DNA of 35,964 nt from Nitrospira sp. (GTDB taxonomy: Bacteria > Nitrospirota > Nitrospiria > Nitrospirales > Nitrospiraceae). Shown in pieces: positions 7,912 through 16,795 of the stretch. The DNA lies in NCBI GenBank assembly GCA_005116945.1, contig SWDH01000043.1:24883-60846 (forward strand), given 5' to 3'. How positions within the stretch are numbered: the first letter of the stretch is position 1; each line of letters opens with the position of its first letter. The translations under genes and the position numbers were made by a program. The notes under the pieces were generated by a model. The model had not been told where the DNA came from. It saw nothing but the letters and a program-made list of their open reading frames with translations, and did not search any database.

Positions 7912-9207
7912 ATGTCATTTATGGCACCACGACTCGATGCAGAAATTATTGCGATCGGGACTGAACTGTTGGTCGGAGGCCGATCCGACTCCAATTCTCT
8001 CTTCCTCGCCGAGGAACTCGGCAAGCTTGGGATCGCAGTTCGATTCAAATCAGTCGTTGGTGACGAACGGCAGGATATCGTCACGGCTATTCACACTGCG
8101 GTCAAGCGCGCTCACGTGATCATCATGACGGGCGGACTCGGTCCCACTGTGGATGATTGTACGCGAGAGGCGGTGGCTCACGCGACCGGACACCGGCTCG
8201 GTCGTCGCAAGGAAGCATTGGAAGGTATGACGGCTCGACTCGCGCAATGGGGGCGCATACCAAACCGCGCGCAGTTGCGCCAGGCCATGATTCCATCCGG
8301 TGCCACCGTGCTGAAGAATCCGATCGGTTCTGCGCCGGGATTCTGCCTGACGTGGAAGAAAGCGCTGATTGTCTCGTTGCCTGGCGTACCGCGAGAAATG
8401 GAAGAAATGATGTGGCAAGAAGTCGTCCCGTTGCTGCGCGTAGCCACCGAATCGTCGGGCCGACTTTCTCGGTCGCCGATCGATCGTCAGGTATTTCATA
8501 CATTCGGCTTGGCGGAGACGGACGTCGATGCCAAGCTAACAGGGCTCATTCCGAAAGGAACGCCGGTCGACCTGGGAATGCTCGCATCGCCCATGGGTGT
8601 GTTGGTTTCGCTGACGACGAAGGGGAACCAATCTGCTCCGGAGCGGAATCGTGACCTGCTGCAAAAGCTGGCACAGGACGTCCGGTCACGACTCAGTGAC
8701 TGGCTCTTTGCCGAAGGGCGAGACACGATGGAAGAAGTCGTCGGACGGGAACTCACCAAACGGAGGCTCATGCTGGCGGTAGCAGAATCTTGCACCGGAG
8801 GATTGATCAGTCATCGGCTGACGCAGGTGGCGGGTTCATCTGCTTATATGGATCGTGGCGCAGTGTGCTACAGCAATCGAGCGAAGACGGAAATGCTGGG
8901 CGTGCCAACCGAACTGATTGCCCGACATGGTGCAGTGAGCAAAGAGGTCGCCGCATCGATGGCCTGCGGTATTCGCGAGCGTGCTCACGTTTCGGTGGGG
9001 CTCAGCGTCACCGGCATCGCCGGGCCAGGCGGCGGGGCCGAGACCAAGCCGGTGGGGCTGGTCTATATCGGGTTGGATGATGGAATCGGCCGACCGATCA
9101 CGCGGGAATTCCGGTTTCATGGCGACCGGAATGTCATCAAACAACGCTCGTCACAAGCCGCATTGGATCTCCTTCGCCGTTGGTTGCTCGATAAAGAGGC
9201 AAAGTGA
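7912..9207 (+). CDS. cinA: CinA family protein: MoCF-like N-terminal domain plus nicotinamide-nucleotide amidase (PncC) domain
   Basis: 431 residues, the full length of two-domain CinA. The N-terminal domain (about 9-175) is the molybdopterin-binding-like fold, starting AEIIAIGTELLVGGRSDSN and with MTGGLGPTVDDCTREA; in characterised CinA proteins it carries ADP-ribose pyrophosphatase activity. The C-terminal domain (about 275-425) has the PncC signature AESCTGGLISHRLTQVAGSS and VTGIAGPGGG, which deamidates nicotinamide mononucleotide to recycle pyridine nucleotides. Its GTGA end overlaps the start of thpR, so the two are translationally coupled. In-frame ATG 7921 is an alternative start; neither has a clear ribosome-binding site. 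Confidence 0.95.
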   Translation: MSFMAPRLDAEIIAIGTELLVGGRSDSNSLFLAEELGKLGIAVRFKSVVGDERQDIVTAIHTAVKRAHVIIMTGGLGPTVDDCTREAVAHATGHRLGRRKEALEGMTARLAQWGRIPNRAQLRQAMIPSGATVLKNPIGSAPGFCLTWKKALIVSLPGVPREMEEMMWQEVVPLLRVATESSGRLSRSPIDRQVFHTFGLAETDVDAKLTGLIPKGTPVDLGMLASPMGVLVSLTTKGNQSAPERNRDLLQKLAQDVRSRLSDWLFAEGRDTMEEVVGRELTKRRLMLAVAESCTGGLISHRLTQVAGSSAYMDRGAVCYSNRAKTEMLGVPTELIARHGAVSKEVAASMACGIRERAHVSVGLSVTGIAGPGGGAETKPVGLVYIGLDDGIGRPITREFRFHGDRNVIKQRSSQAALDLLRRWLLDKEAK

Positions 9208-9815
9208 TCCGGGCATTCCTTGCCGTCGAACTGTCGCAAGAGCTGCGGGTCGAACTTGCCGTTGTCCAACAAGAGTTAAAACAGAGAGTTGAGTCGGAGA
9301 AGAAGGGGGAGATACGTATTTCCTGGGTGCAGCCCGCGAAGATGCATTTGACGATCAAGTTTCTTGGCGACATGGACGAGCAGGTCGTCGATCCGTTGTT
9401 GGGTGCGATTGTACAGGCGGTCGGAAGCCAGCCATCTGTGAACGTGCCGCTTGAACGACTGGGTGCTTTTTCCAGTCCGTACAGTCCGCGTGTGTTGTGG
9501 ATCGGGCCGTCGGAGAATTGGGAGCAAGGAGTGGAAGGGAAGCGAGTCATCGAGATCCATGGCGCGATCGAACAGGCTTGTGAAAGCCTGGGCTTTCTCC
9601 GCGAAGCGAAACCGTTCAGTCCTCATCTGACCTTAGCGAGGATTAAGACGGGAGGGCGGCATATTGGAGTCGCATTGGCAACGAGCGGAGTGCTGGATCA
9701 GCCGCTTTCAGTAGGCTCGCTGGCGGTGGAGTCGGTCGTGCTGGTGAAGAGTGAATTGAAGCCAACCGGTTCGATCTATACAAGACTTTGGGAGGTACGG
9801 TTGAGGGACTTTTAA
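9204..9815 (+). CDS. thpR: RNA 2',3'-cyclic phosphodiesterase (2H phosphoesterase, LigT/ThpR)
   Basis: 203 residues. Both HxTx catalytic motifs are present: HLTIKFLG at His48 and HLTLARIK at His141. The N-terminus IRAFLAVEL is typical. The enzyme hydrolyses 2',3'-cyclic phosphate ends to 2'-phosphates and can ligate 2'-5' RNA ends in vitro. It begins with a GTG that overlaps the cinA stop; cinA-thpR (often followed by recA) is a common bacterial arrangement, but recA does not follow here. It converges with the PilB-type gene, 10 bp away. Confidence 0.94.
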   Translation: MIRAFLAVELSQELRVELAVVQQELKQRVESEKKGEIRISWVQPAKMHLTIKFLGDMDEQVVDPLLGAIVQAVGSQPSVNVPLERLGAFSSPYSPRVLWIGPSENWEQGVEGKRVIEIHGAIEQACESLGFLREAKPFSPHLTLARIKTGGRHIGVALATSGVLDQPLSVGSLAVESVVLVKSELKPTGSIYTRLWEVRLRDF

Positions 9816-9825
9816 TTTGAGCGAC

Positions 9826-11568
9826 TCAAAGGGCCACGCGGAAGACTTCCTCGATGGTCGTTTCGCCCATGAACGCTTTAGCCAGCCCATCCTGAAACAT
9901 CGTTTTCATGCCTTTTCCGATCGCTACCGAGCGGATAAACGATGCGGCCTTCCGCTGCATGATCAAATCTCGAATCTCCTCATCGACTTCGAAAATCTCG
10001 AATAGGCCGACCCGGCCGATGAAACCGCTTCCCTGGCATTGGGCACAGCCCTTCCCCTTGTAGAGCCTGATTCCTTGCAGTCCATCGTGCGTCTTGCGTA
10101 GGACTCCTTGCCGCTGCAAGACGGCAATCGTTTCGGAGAAGTCGGGCCGAGATTGGATGGATTCGAGAACTCTGGCGCTGGGAGTGACGCTTTCGCGGCA
10201 GTTCTTACAGGTCCTGCGGACGAGTCGCTGAGCCACCACGAGGGTCAGCGACGACGACAGAAGATACGGCTCCACTCCAATATCGAGCAATCGAGGAATA
10301 CTCCCGGTAGAATCGTTCGTGTGAAGCGTGGATAGGAGGAGCCGTCCAACCAAGGCAGCCTGGACTGCGATTTCGGCTGTTTCTTTATCGCGGATCTCTC
10401 CAACCATGATGACGTCGGGATCTTGGCGGAGCAACGCTTTCAGGCCTGTGGAAAACTGGACACCTGCTTGATGGTTGACTTGGGTCTGGTTAACCCTTGG
10501 GATCGTGTATTCGACAGGTTCTTCAATGGTTGAGATGTTGACAATATTTTGGCGCTCCGTTCCGATCCGCATCAGCATCGCGTAGAGCGTCGTGGACTTG
10601 CCCGACCCGGTTGGCCCGGTGATCAGGATCATCCCAAAAGGTTTCATGATATTCCGAAGAATAATTTGATAATCGTGGGGCACGAGTCCCAGATCCTCCA
10701 AGTCAATGATGACATTGTCCTTTGACAGGATTCGGAGGACGATTTTTTCTCCCCACTGGGTGGGAATTGATGCGACACGGAGATCTATTTTGAAGCCGTC
10801 GAGGTTGGCTTCGAATCGACCGTCCTGCGGGGTGCGCCGCTCGTCAATGCGCATACTCGACAGAATTTTGATCCGTGAGACCAGCGGGAGCTGAAGCGCC
10901 GGGGTGAGGCTGAAGACTTCGCGCATCACCCCGTCGACACGGTAACGGACGACGGTTTCAAGTTCGAATGGTTCGATGTGGATATCGGACGCTCGTGTGA
11001 CAGCCGCGTAGAGGAGCAGGCGTTGGACCGCGTCCACGATCGTCGATTCGTTCCCGTCATGTTGTTTTGGCGACGTGAGTTCGGTTGTTTTATTCGTGGT
11101 TGCTCGGTCTAAAATCTCCCGCAATTCTTTCTTGTACAACAGTTGCGCTCGTCTAATCGATGCTTCTGTGGCGAGGAACGGACTGACGCGCAGCCCTGTC
11201 GTGCGCTCAATCTCGGTCAGGACTTTCCGTTCACGAGGGTCTGCCATGGCGACGTGCAGATGGTCGCCATCGCGGTCGAATGGAAGGAGAATATGTTTAC
11301 GCGAGAAGGCTTCCTGTATCGTTCCGAGGACCTCCCCCTTCACGTGGCCGATTGTCAGGTCGACGAATTTGACGTTCCAGCTTCGAGCAAGTTGGTCCAG
11401 CAAGAATGCTTGTGGGATGCGGCCTTGCTCGACAAGTGTATGGATGAGGGGAGTTCTGAGTCGTTGGGCCAGTGCGCTCGCTCTGTTAAAGTCGGCTTGG
11501 TCGATCACCCCGAGCTCTTCCACTAGGAGTGCTTGAAGTTCCTCGTTGCTGACTTTTAACTCTGGCAT
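9826..11568 (-). CDS. pilB: PilB/GspE-type secretion ATPase
   Basis: 580 residues. The N-terminal 150 residues are a MshEN/T2SSE-N-like regulatory domain, a class that binds c-di-GMP in some homologues. The motor domain has Walker A GPTGSGKST at 318-326, an Asp box (TIEEPVEYTIPRVNQTQVN), Walker B LRQDPDVIMVGEIRD near 380-394, a His box LLSTLHTND, and a zinc tetracysteine (Cys454/Cys457 and Cys508/Cys511). This is the assembly ATPase of a type IV pilus or type II secretion apparatus; no pilC, pilT or pilin lies in the window. The start ATG 11568 follows AAAGGA by eight bases and overlaps the end of the upstream CheY-like gene by 13 bp, so it is co-transcribed with the regulator. Confidence 0.93.
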   Translation of the reverse strand: MPELKVSNEELQALLVEELGVIDQADFNRASALAQRLRTPLIHTLVEQGRIPQAFLLDQLARSWNVKFVDLTIGHVKGEVLGTIQEAFSRKHILLPFDRDGDHLHVAMADPRERKVLTEIERTTGLRVSPFLATEASIRRAQLLYKKELREILDRATTNKTTELTSPKQHDGNESTIVDAVQRLLLYAAVTRASDIHIEPFELETVVRYRVDGVMREVFSLTPALQLPLVSRIKILSSMRIDERRTPQDGRFEANLDGFKIDLRVASIPTQWGEKIVLRILSKDNVIIDLEDLGLVPHDYQIILRNIMKPFGMILITGPTGSGKSTTLYAMLMRIGTERQNIVNISTIEEPVEYTIPRVNQTQVNHQAGVQFSTGLKALLRQDPDVIMVGEIRDKETAEIAVQAALVGRLLLSTLHTNDSTGSIPRLLDIGVEPYLLSSSLTLVVAQRLVRRTCKNCRESVTPSARVLESIQSRPDFSETIAVLQRQGVLRKTHDGLQGIRLYKGKGCAQCQGSGFIGRVGLFEIFEVDEEIRDLIMQRKAASFIRSVAIGKGMKTMFQDGLAKAFMGETTIEEVFRVAL

Positions 11569-11945
11569 GGCGCTTGTCCTTTGGCGAGGGTACTCTCGAC
11601 TTGCTTCACAAGCTCACTCATCGAGAAGGTGGTCTTATTGAAGTATGCGACGGCTCCGAGATCCAATGCCTCCTGCTTATCTTGTTCTTGAGTCAGACTA
11701 CTCAATACGATCACGGGGATGGCTGATGTGAGGGCATCCTGTTTCAACGTTTGGAGAACGTCGAATCCTTGGAGCTTCGGCATGATCAGATCGAGGACGA
11801 TCATATCGGGCCGTTCAGATCGGATCAGTTGAAGGGCTTCTTCCCCGTCGGATGCGGTTGCCACGTCGTACCCCTGTCGACGGAGGGTCGTTTCCGCCAC
11901 TTTTCGGAACATCCGATCATCGTCTGCGACTACAATTCTCGTCAT
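11556..11945 (-). CDS. Single-domain response regulator (CheY/PilH-like)
   Basis: 129 residues, receiver domain only. The acidic pair is in IVVADDDRMFRK, the phospho-acceptor Asp is in MIVLDLIMPK, the Ser/Thr switch is in VIVLSSLTQE and the conserved Lys is in AYFNKTTF. It overlaps the ATPase gene and follows an Hpt gene by 51 bp, giving an Hpt - receiver - ATPase order. This suggests a phosphorelay acting on pilus or secretion motor activity, as PilG/PilH do in twitching bacteria. No output domain. Confidence 0.92.
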   Translation of the reverse strand: MTRIVVADDDRMFRKVAETTLRRQGYDVATASDGEEALQLIRSERPDMIVLDLIMPKLQGFDVLQTLKQDALTSAIPVIVLSSLTQEQDKQEALDLGAVAYFNKTTFSMSELVKQVESTLAKGQAPCQS

Positions 11946-11996
11946 GTATTCATCCCATCTGCGATGCCTGCGCGTTCGCCTGGCCGTTCTTCGTCA

Positions 11997-12467
11997 TCAG
12001 TTCATTCCTCGCCAGTCCGCCCCCATCAGGCAATTCATGACGCGGGCGAATTCAAGCTGCAATTGCGGGAGGAGGGCTGAAGTGTTCGTCACGTCTCCGG
12101 CCTTGCCCAGGCCTTCCATCTCAGCCGCACGCTCCTGAGCCAGTTTGGCGCCAAAGCACGCAACCATCCCTTTCAAACTATGCGCGGATTGCTTGATCAT
12201 AATTGCATTGCCGTCGGTCACGGCCTGCTCGAGTTCATGCAGTCGTCGTGGGCAGTCTTCGAGAAATATCTCGACGAGTTCGGTGAGCAGGGCTCGATCT
12301 CCATCGACCCAAAGAAGAGCCGCCGAATAATCCACTGGTGCGCTGATCCCGGCGGGCTGTTCCTGATCGACGTTCATCGGGGGGTCCAGCCTTTCAACGA
12401 CAGACGATACATCGATCACGCCATGCTGAATCGCACCAGAACCGATCCGATCGGACGAATGACACAT
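11997..12467 (-). CDS. Hpt-domain phosphotransfer protein
   Basis: 156 residues. The C-terminal 110 residues form an Hpt four-helix domain with the phosphorylatable His96 in the motif SAHSLKGMVACFG. It would relay phosphate between a hybrid kinase and a receiver, most likely the neighbouring CheY-like protein. The first 30-40 residues are non-conserved and the start is unsure; Met31 at 12377 is an alternative. No hybrid kinase with an internal receiver is present in the window. Confidence 0.88.
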   Translation of the reverse strand: MCHSSDRIGSGAIQHGVIDVSSVVERLDPPMNVDQEQPAGISAPVDYSAALLWVDGDRALLTELVEIFLEDCPRRLHELEQAVTDGNAIMIKQSAHSLKGMVACFGAKLAQERAAEMEGLGKAGDVTNTSALLPQLQLEFARVMNCLMGADWRGMN

Positions 12468-12586
12468 GGCAGTGCTTTCTCGTTATCGGCAACAATTCAA
12501 ATTACTGTAGGGAAGCCGGGTGGAATAGATTGGATTGCAAAGAGAATTTGACTGGCTGGCGATCTCTCAGCGCTGGGGGGGTGTTC

Positions 12587-12724
12587 TCGCTTGGTCAGGC
12601 AGAAGACCTCGGTCAATGCGGGATCGAAGGCGGCGCAGGCTTGTTGCTCGATCTGTTGTAGGGCGTTGTTATTGCTGAGAAATGTCCCTTCTGGTCTTTC
12701 GGCGGTCAGTTCGGTATCACGCAT
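12587..12724 (-). pseudogene. C-terminal fragment of an HD-GYP response regulator
   Basis: About 45 residues (ELTAERPEG, then QQIEQQACAAFDPALTEVFC) are nearly identical to the C-terminus of the REC-HD-GYP protein at 34395-35498, and the DNA matches closely over roughly 12587-12710 against 34430-34560. No HD, GYP or receiver part precedes it. It is therefore a remnant of a duplicated or displaced regulator gene. The open frame runs on to 12497 with unrelated sequence. Confidence 0.75.
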
Positions 12725-12791
12725 CCGCTATCGGCCTTTGCCGTGGCGGCAATGTCGCTATGAACACCTTGATACCCTGAGTAGGGGAGGC

Positions 12792-13436
12792 CTAAACCGT
12801 CCCCGGTTCGATCGCTCCGCGTTTCACGTCGCGCAGCAGTCGCTCGACGATCAACCGCATGAAGAAGAAGCCTAGCTTCGGGTTCTGGTAATACAGGCGG
12901 TAGATCTGCTCGTCGGTCATCTGGTAGAGCTCGCAGTCGGTATCGCACAGCACCGTCATCGTGCGCACCTTTTCGGGCGAAAACAGGCCGATCTCACCGA
13001 TCAGTTCACCCGTGCCGATGAAGTGGTCGATGTCCTGCAACCGTAGCTTGCCGCTCGCCACGTAGACAATCTCGTCGGCCACATCGCCCTTGCGGAACAA
13101 CACCTCGCCTGCCTTGTGTTTGCGCAGATGCATGTGCGGCAGGAGCCATTCGGACACCGGCGATTCCACGGTGGCCTGCTCGACCTGCTTAGTTAGCCTG
13201 ATGATTTCTATTAACCGCTTGGCATTGATCGGCAACAGGATCGAGTTCAGGATGAATTCCGGCAATACGATCAACTCAGTGATGTCGAAGTGTGTGTGTA
13301 GCACACTGAAGAGCAGGAGGAGGGCGCTGCTGGCGAGCGCCAACACCCTCAGGGGTACCATGTTTTTCATGTAGTGACTGGCGAGATAGAACACTCCGCC
13401 CAGCATGCCGATGGCGGTGGTGATGTCGAAGTGCAT
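12792..13436 (-). CDS. Membrane-anchored cyclic nucleotide-binding protein (Popeye-like arrangement)
   Basis: 214 residues. Three hydrophobic segments occupy about residues 5-72. A Crp-type cNMP-binding domain follows from about 95 to 205: GEVLFRKGDVADEIVYVASG, then GELIGEIGLF and the VRTMTVL stretch, which keep the Gly-Glu and Arg-Thr of the phosphate-binding cassette. There is no DNA-binding helix-turn-helix. Three membrane helices followed by a cNMP domain is the layout of Popeye-domain proteins, so it may sense cAMP at the membrane. An AGGAG sits eight bases before ATG 13436. Its neighbour is a cyclic nucleotide phosphodiesterase-like gene on the same strand, separated by a repeat. Confidence 0.82.
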   Translation of the reverse strand: MHFDITTAIGMLGGVFYLASHYMKNMVPLRVLALASSALLLLFSVLHTHFDITELIVLPEFILNSILLPINAKRLIEIIRLTKQVEQATVESPVSEWLLPHMHLRKHKAGEVLFRKGDVADEIVYVASGKLRLQDIDHFIGTGELIGEIGLFSPEKVRTMTVLCDTDCELYQMTDEQIYRLYYQNPKLGFFFMRLIVERLLRDVKRGAIEPGTV

Positions 13437-13448
13437 GCGTGCTCGCTC

Positions 13449-13613
13449 CTAACAGGCTGCGGCCCCTTCCTCGTCGTTCGTGAAGCGTGAAACGTCCGAA
13501 TCCTGAAGCGAACGACGCCCTTGGGCGGGCTCAAGGCGTCCCGAGCCCGACCGAGGTCGAGTGGTCAAGGGACGCTTCACGAGATACGCTTCACGGGTGC
13601 CCGGCACCCTGCT
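13449..13613. repeat. Palindromic element with heptamer-phased interior
   Basis: The ends are TAACAGGCTGCGGCC on the left and GGCACCCTGCTAG on the right, so the borders match the TAGCAGGRTGC borders of the other elements. The interior differs: 7-base phased units (CGTGAAG, CGTGAAA) and a GC-rich palindrome. TTCACGAGATACGCTTCACG at 13576-13595 recurs exactly at 15248-15267. The right border includes the TAG stop of the minus-strand phosphodiesterase gene. Confidence 0.75.
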
Positions 13614-14400
13614 AGATCGTGAGCGTGTGGTCCTCCTCAAGGACCTCTAACCCTGGGATATGTAATTCACGAAGCTCATGAATAATCTCATCTTTGTATG
13701 CCGGCTTCAGATGATAGGCGTACAGCGATATATCGTCTCGATCGAGTTTTCTGACTTCCTGTGCAAGCAAGGCCGGTGTGAGATGTTTGCTCATGCGGGC
13801 GAGTTCACTCATAGAATTTGGAAAGGAACATTCAATAAAGGCGGCTGTGAGATGAGGGATGCGGTGCGCTTCGTGCCACAGCTCATCAGTGGAATAGGTG
13901 TCTCCACTATAGACGAATGCAGAGGAACGATCTTGCACAATGAATCCTGTCGATGGGACGGTGTGATTTACGAGGATTGGCGTGACTTCGATCCCTGAGA
14001 ACGAATACACATGTCCGGGTTTCAGGCATGACGAAGTCAGGGTGGGTTGTTCCGGCGTAGGGATGCTGAAAAAGTCCGGATAGACATCCGTATTGAAGAT
14101 GTGACGCTGTAGTCCATGAATCACTTCAGGGATAGCCGCCACAACGATCGGGGTGCTCATCTGCTCACTGATATTGTCAGCTAACGTGGGCAGTCCTTTA
14201 ATATGATCGAAATGGAGGTGTGAAAGAATAATATGGCGGATCTGTTTCTGCTCGTTGAATGATAGCTTGGTTGCCACAGTTCCGGCGTCAAGAAGAAGAG
14301 TGCCGTTCAGTAAGAATCCGCATGTGTTGCAGGTGTGCGGCCCGGTTGTACGTTGCAGAAGCGCGTCAGAGCCATAACAGCCAAGAGCTCGAATATTCAC
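13612..14400 (-). CDS. Metallo-beta-lactamase-fold 3',5'-cyclic nucleotide phosphodiesterase (class II-like)
   Basis: 262 residues. The metal-binding motif SHLHFDHIKGLP, preceded by FLLNGTLLLDAGTVATKL, matches the class II cAMP phosphodiesterase signature (HxHxDH followed by I-x-GLP and ADN). Further ligands are His in VNHTVPSTGF, Asp in YSGDTYSTDELW, and His in AYHLKP. Its gene context, beside a cNMP-binding membrane protein and with a CHASE2 cyclase elsewhere in the window, fits cAMP degradation. Start GTG 14400 has GGAG eight bases upstream. The stop codon lies in the border of the 13449-13613 element. An RNase Z-like or other MBL hydrolase is the alternative. Confidence 0.85.
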   Translation of the reverse strand: MNIRALGCYGSDALLQRTTGPHTCNTCGFLLNGTLLLDAGTVATKLSFNEQKQIRHIILSHLHFDHIKGLPTLADNISEQMSTPIVVAAIPEVIHGLQRHIFNTDVYPDFFSIPTPEQPTLTSSCLKPGHVYSFSGIEVTPILVNHTVPSTGFIVQDRSSAFVYSGDTYSTDELWHEAHRIPHLTAAFIECSFPNSMSELARMSKHLTPALLAQEVRKLDRDDISLYAYHLKPAYKDEIIHELRELHIPGLEVLEEDHTLTI

Positions 14401-14743
14401 CTTCTAGGCTCCACGCGGTTTTCCGTTCTCTTTCATCGTCATGTACCCATTCGCGCCTTGGTACTGTATCTTACAGGAAAGGCTCATGCGGCAATACGCG
14501 ACAATGTACTGGGTCGCGGGATCCGAGTGAATAGACTCAAACGAGGGGGGAGTCTAGAGGGGATAGCCTCGCAGGCTGCGGAAAGACTATAATAACTTCA
14601 CGGACCTTCGATAGCCTGCCCGGGATGACACGAGAACATCGCTTGGGATAGCCGAGCGATCCTCGCGGAACGAGCGAGACAGGTTGATCAGGTTCGTGTG
14701 GCCCATCTGATCGATTTGGTTTTTCTCAGTTGATGCTGCGAGG
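14401..14743. other. Intergenic region between divergent genes
   Basis: About 340 bp between the phosphodiesterase (minus) and a response regulator (plus). I see no gene. One half-site AGAGGGGATA at 14556-14565 matches one arm of the palindrome at 16684-16705. The region presumably carries both promoters. Confidence 0.45.
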
Positions 14744-15133
14744 ATGAGCATGTCATTGGGGAGAGTGTTCATTATTGACGATGAAGAGCATGTTAGAAAA
14801 ACGGTGAGCCTCGCGCTGAAACAAGGTGGCTACGAAGTTCTTGAAGCAGCTGACGGTGAAGACGCGATGGCGACGATCCAATCCGGTCTCTCAGTCCGAG
14901 CAATCATCTGCGACATTGCATTGCCAAAGGTGAAAGGACATGACCTCATTGCATTCATTCGGGCGAAGCTTCCGTCAGTGCCCGTCATCGTGCTGACCGG
15001 ACACCCTGATGTCCAGGGAGCTGCTGCTCTGTTCAAGCTGGGTGTGGTGGACTATCTCATCAAGCCGGCCCAGGCACAAACGCTGTTGGAAGCAGTGAGG
15101 CGGGCGATTGGAGAACAGGCGGTGTTTGAGTAG
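14744..15133 (+). CDS. Single-domain response regulator
   Basis: 129 residues, receiver only. The acidic pair is in VFIIDDEEHVRK, the phospho-acceptor Asp in AIICDIALPKVKG, the Thr in VIVLTGHPD and the Lys in DYLIKPA. The ATG at 14750 is an alternative start. It converges with the GAF histidine kinase at 15263-16597, its most likely partner, with a heptamer-phased repeat region between them. No output domain. Confidence 0.92.
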   Translation: MSMSLGRVFIIDDEEHVRKTVSLALKQGGYEVLEAADGEDAMATIQSGLSVRAIICDIALPKVKGHDLIAFIRAKLPSVPVIVLTGHPDVQGAAALFKLGVVDYLIKPAQAQTLLEAVRRAIGEQAVFE

Positions 15134-15154
15134 GACGTCAGTACCGCGAGACCA

Positions 15155-15269
15155 GTGAAGCGTCGTTCGTGAAGCGTTTTTCGTTTCGGATTGAGAGGTT
15201 TCACTCACAAGAGACGTTGCCGGCATCTTCTGTATCTCGTTTCGCGTTTCACGAGATACGCTTCACGGG
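15155..15269. repeat. Heptamer-phased repeat region with hairpin
   Basis: Units such as CGTCGTT, CGTGAAG, CGTTTCG and CGTTTCA follow one another every seven bases. GTATCTCGT (15232-15240) pairs with ACGAGATAC (15251-15259). TTCACGAGATACGCTTCACG (15248-15267) also occurs at 13576-13595. The element overlaps the last codons and stop of the histidine kinase gene. Confidence 0.7.
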
Positions 15270-16597
15270 GGACGCGATGTCGACTCTCCCGGCGCATGAG
15301 GCAGTCGGATATGTATCTTCGTTCCAGCTCCCAGTTCACTTTCAACCCAGATTGTTCCTCCGTGAGCCTCAACCACGTCTTTGACGATTTTCGTGCCAAG
15401 TCCCGTTCCGCCTGGCTTGGTGCTAATGGCGTGTTTGGTGAAGAGCCGGTCTCTCACCTCCGGCGGCATCCCGCGACCTGTATCGATGATCGAAACCACG
15501 ATCTTGTTTTCAACGGTCGGGGGTTGTCCGCACACGGTCACGGAGCCGTCTGCGGGCACTTCGGCGATCGCGTTGTTGATCAAATTAAAAAAAGCCGTAT
15601 AGAGGCGTCGCTGATCTGCCACGATCAACGGGAGCAACTCCAAATTCTCGGTCAGCAGTCGGACGTGTTTTTCCCGGGCAAGAATCCCTAGCGAGCGAAA
15701 CACGTTGCTGACAATGCCGGCCACTTCGCATGCGGAAAAATCAAGCGGGGTGCTGGCATCTTTGACCGCGTCCGCGATTTCCGCGACGCGATCGTGAATC
15801 CGGTGCGCGTCGTCCTTGAGCATGGCAATCACTTCATCGCAGAGTTCGCGACTCGCCTTCGCCCGTTTGGTTTCACTATCGGGTATGTAATTCTGCAGCT
15901 CGTTGATTTCGGACTGTAAAATTCCTGTGCCACAGACGATCGGCATGAGGAGATTTTTGATGTCGTGGCTAATGTCGCCTATCAACTGTGCCACCTCGGC
16001 AAGCTTGGCGGCTTCCACCAAGCGTGTATGTTCAATCGCTGCGGCGGCGAGCGCGGAGATAATGGTGAGAATGGCGAGATCGTCTGGACCGAGGACTCCC
16101 TCCCCGCGTTTGTTCATGACCTGTATGACGCCGATGGGGTCACCCTCCCAACGCTTGAGAGGAATGGTAATCATGTCGTGGGTCACGGCGCCGGTCGCTT
16201 CATCGACTTTCTTGAAATGACGGGCATCGGTCTGTGCGTCAGGGACGATTTCAGGCACGCCCGTTCTATAGACCGTTCCGGCGATGCCCTCATGCCAGGG
16301 CACTTCAGTGCCCGATGGCACGGGTTTTTGACCGATGGAATGATAAAACACGAGGGTGCGCTTGTCGGTATCGGCCAGCAGTATGGAGCCGTTTTCCGCA
16401 CTCACGACATCCAGTGCGATGTGTAGCCCTTGTTCCAGCAGGTCTTGTAGTTTGATGTGTTGAGAGAAGACTTCCGACATTCGCCGCGCAGCGGCGAGTT
16501 CCCGTTCTCGTCTGGCAAGGAGCTGTAGAAGCGCTTCATGCGATTCGGGTTGGGGCAATTGATGCGATGTCCTGTCGGAGGGTTGTGGAGTCGTCAT
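15263..16597 (-). CDS. GAF-domain sensor histidine kinase (paralogue 1)
   Basis: 444 residues from ATG 16597 (the frame extends to 16639 without a ribosome-binding site). A short helical N-terminus with a coiled coil is followed by a GAF domain (about 45-195; ENGSILLADTDKRTLVFY, HDMITIPLKRW), a phospho-acceptor helix with His211 in SHDIKNLLMP, and a HATPase_c domain with N box FFNLINNAIAEV, G1 DTGRGMPP and G2 GGTGLGTKIVKDVVEAHGG. No membrane segment, so it is cytosolic and probably senses a small molecule or redox state. It is about half identical to the kinase at 17496-18821, with the same His position. Neighbouring lone receivers on the opposite strand are likely partners. Confidence 0.93.
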   Translation of the reverse strand: MTTPQPSDRTSHQLPQPESHEALLQLLARRERELAAARRMSEVFSQHIKLQDLLEQGLHIALDVVSAENGSILLADTDKRTLVFYHSIGQKPVPSGTEVPWHEGIAGTVYRTGVPEIVPDAQTDARHFKKVDEATGAVTHDMITIPLKRWEGDPIGVIQVMNKRGEGVLGPDDLAILTIISALAAAAIEHTRLVEAAKLAEVAQLIGDISHDIKNLLMPIVCGTGILQSEINELQNYIPDSETKRAKASRELCDEVIAMLKDDAHRIHDRVAEIADAVKDASTPLDFSACEVAGIVSNVFRSLGILAREKHVRLLTENLELLPLIVADQRRLYTAFFNLINNAIAEVPADGSVTVCGQPPTVENKIVVSIIDTGRGMPPEVRDRLFTKHAISTKPGGTGLGTKIVKDVVEAHGGTIWVESELGAGTKIHIRLPHAPGESTSRPP

Positions 16598-16683
16598 GTC
16601 GATCCATTTCCCGGACGAGTTCGAAGTATGCGTAAGCATAAGGCAACAGCCGAGAAATTTCGACGGTAATCTCCTCAGCCAGG

Positions 16684-16705
16684 TATCCCCTCATCTGAGG
16701 GGATA
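16684..16705. promoter_or_regulatory. 22-bp palindromic operator candidate
   Basis: TATCCCCTCA, two bases, TGAGGGGATA: a perfect 10-bp inverted repeat between the divergent kinase (minus) and response regulator (plus) genes. A similar site, with the same CCCCTC-N4-GAGGGG core, is at 19645-19665 upstream of the lipoprotein gene. The position and symmetry suggest a dimeric regulator binding site controlling both genes. Confidence 0.6.
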
Positions 16706-16795
16706 GGCATTGATCTTTATTCCGTATACCTGTACCGTCACCGCCCGGAGAGGGTGAGAGCAAAGGGCCTAACCTGGAAAAGGAGGAAGGACATT

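Noticed and set aside
13441-15269. Possible CRISPR array from recurring CGTGAAR/TTCACG units
   Set aside because: The units are 7 bases with no regular unique spacers, and no cas gene is present.
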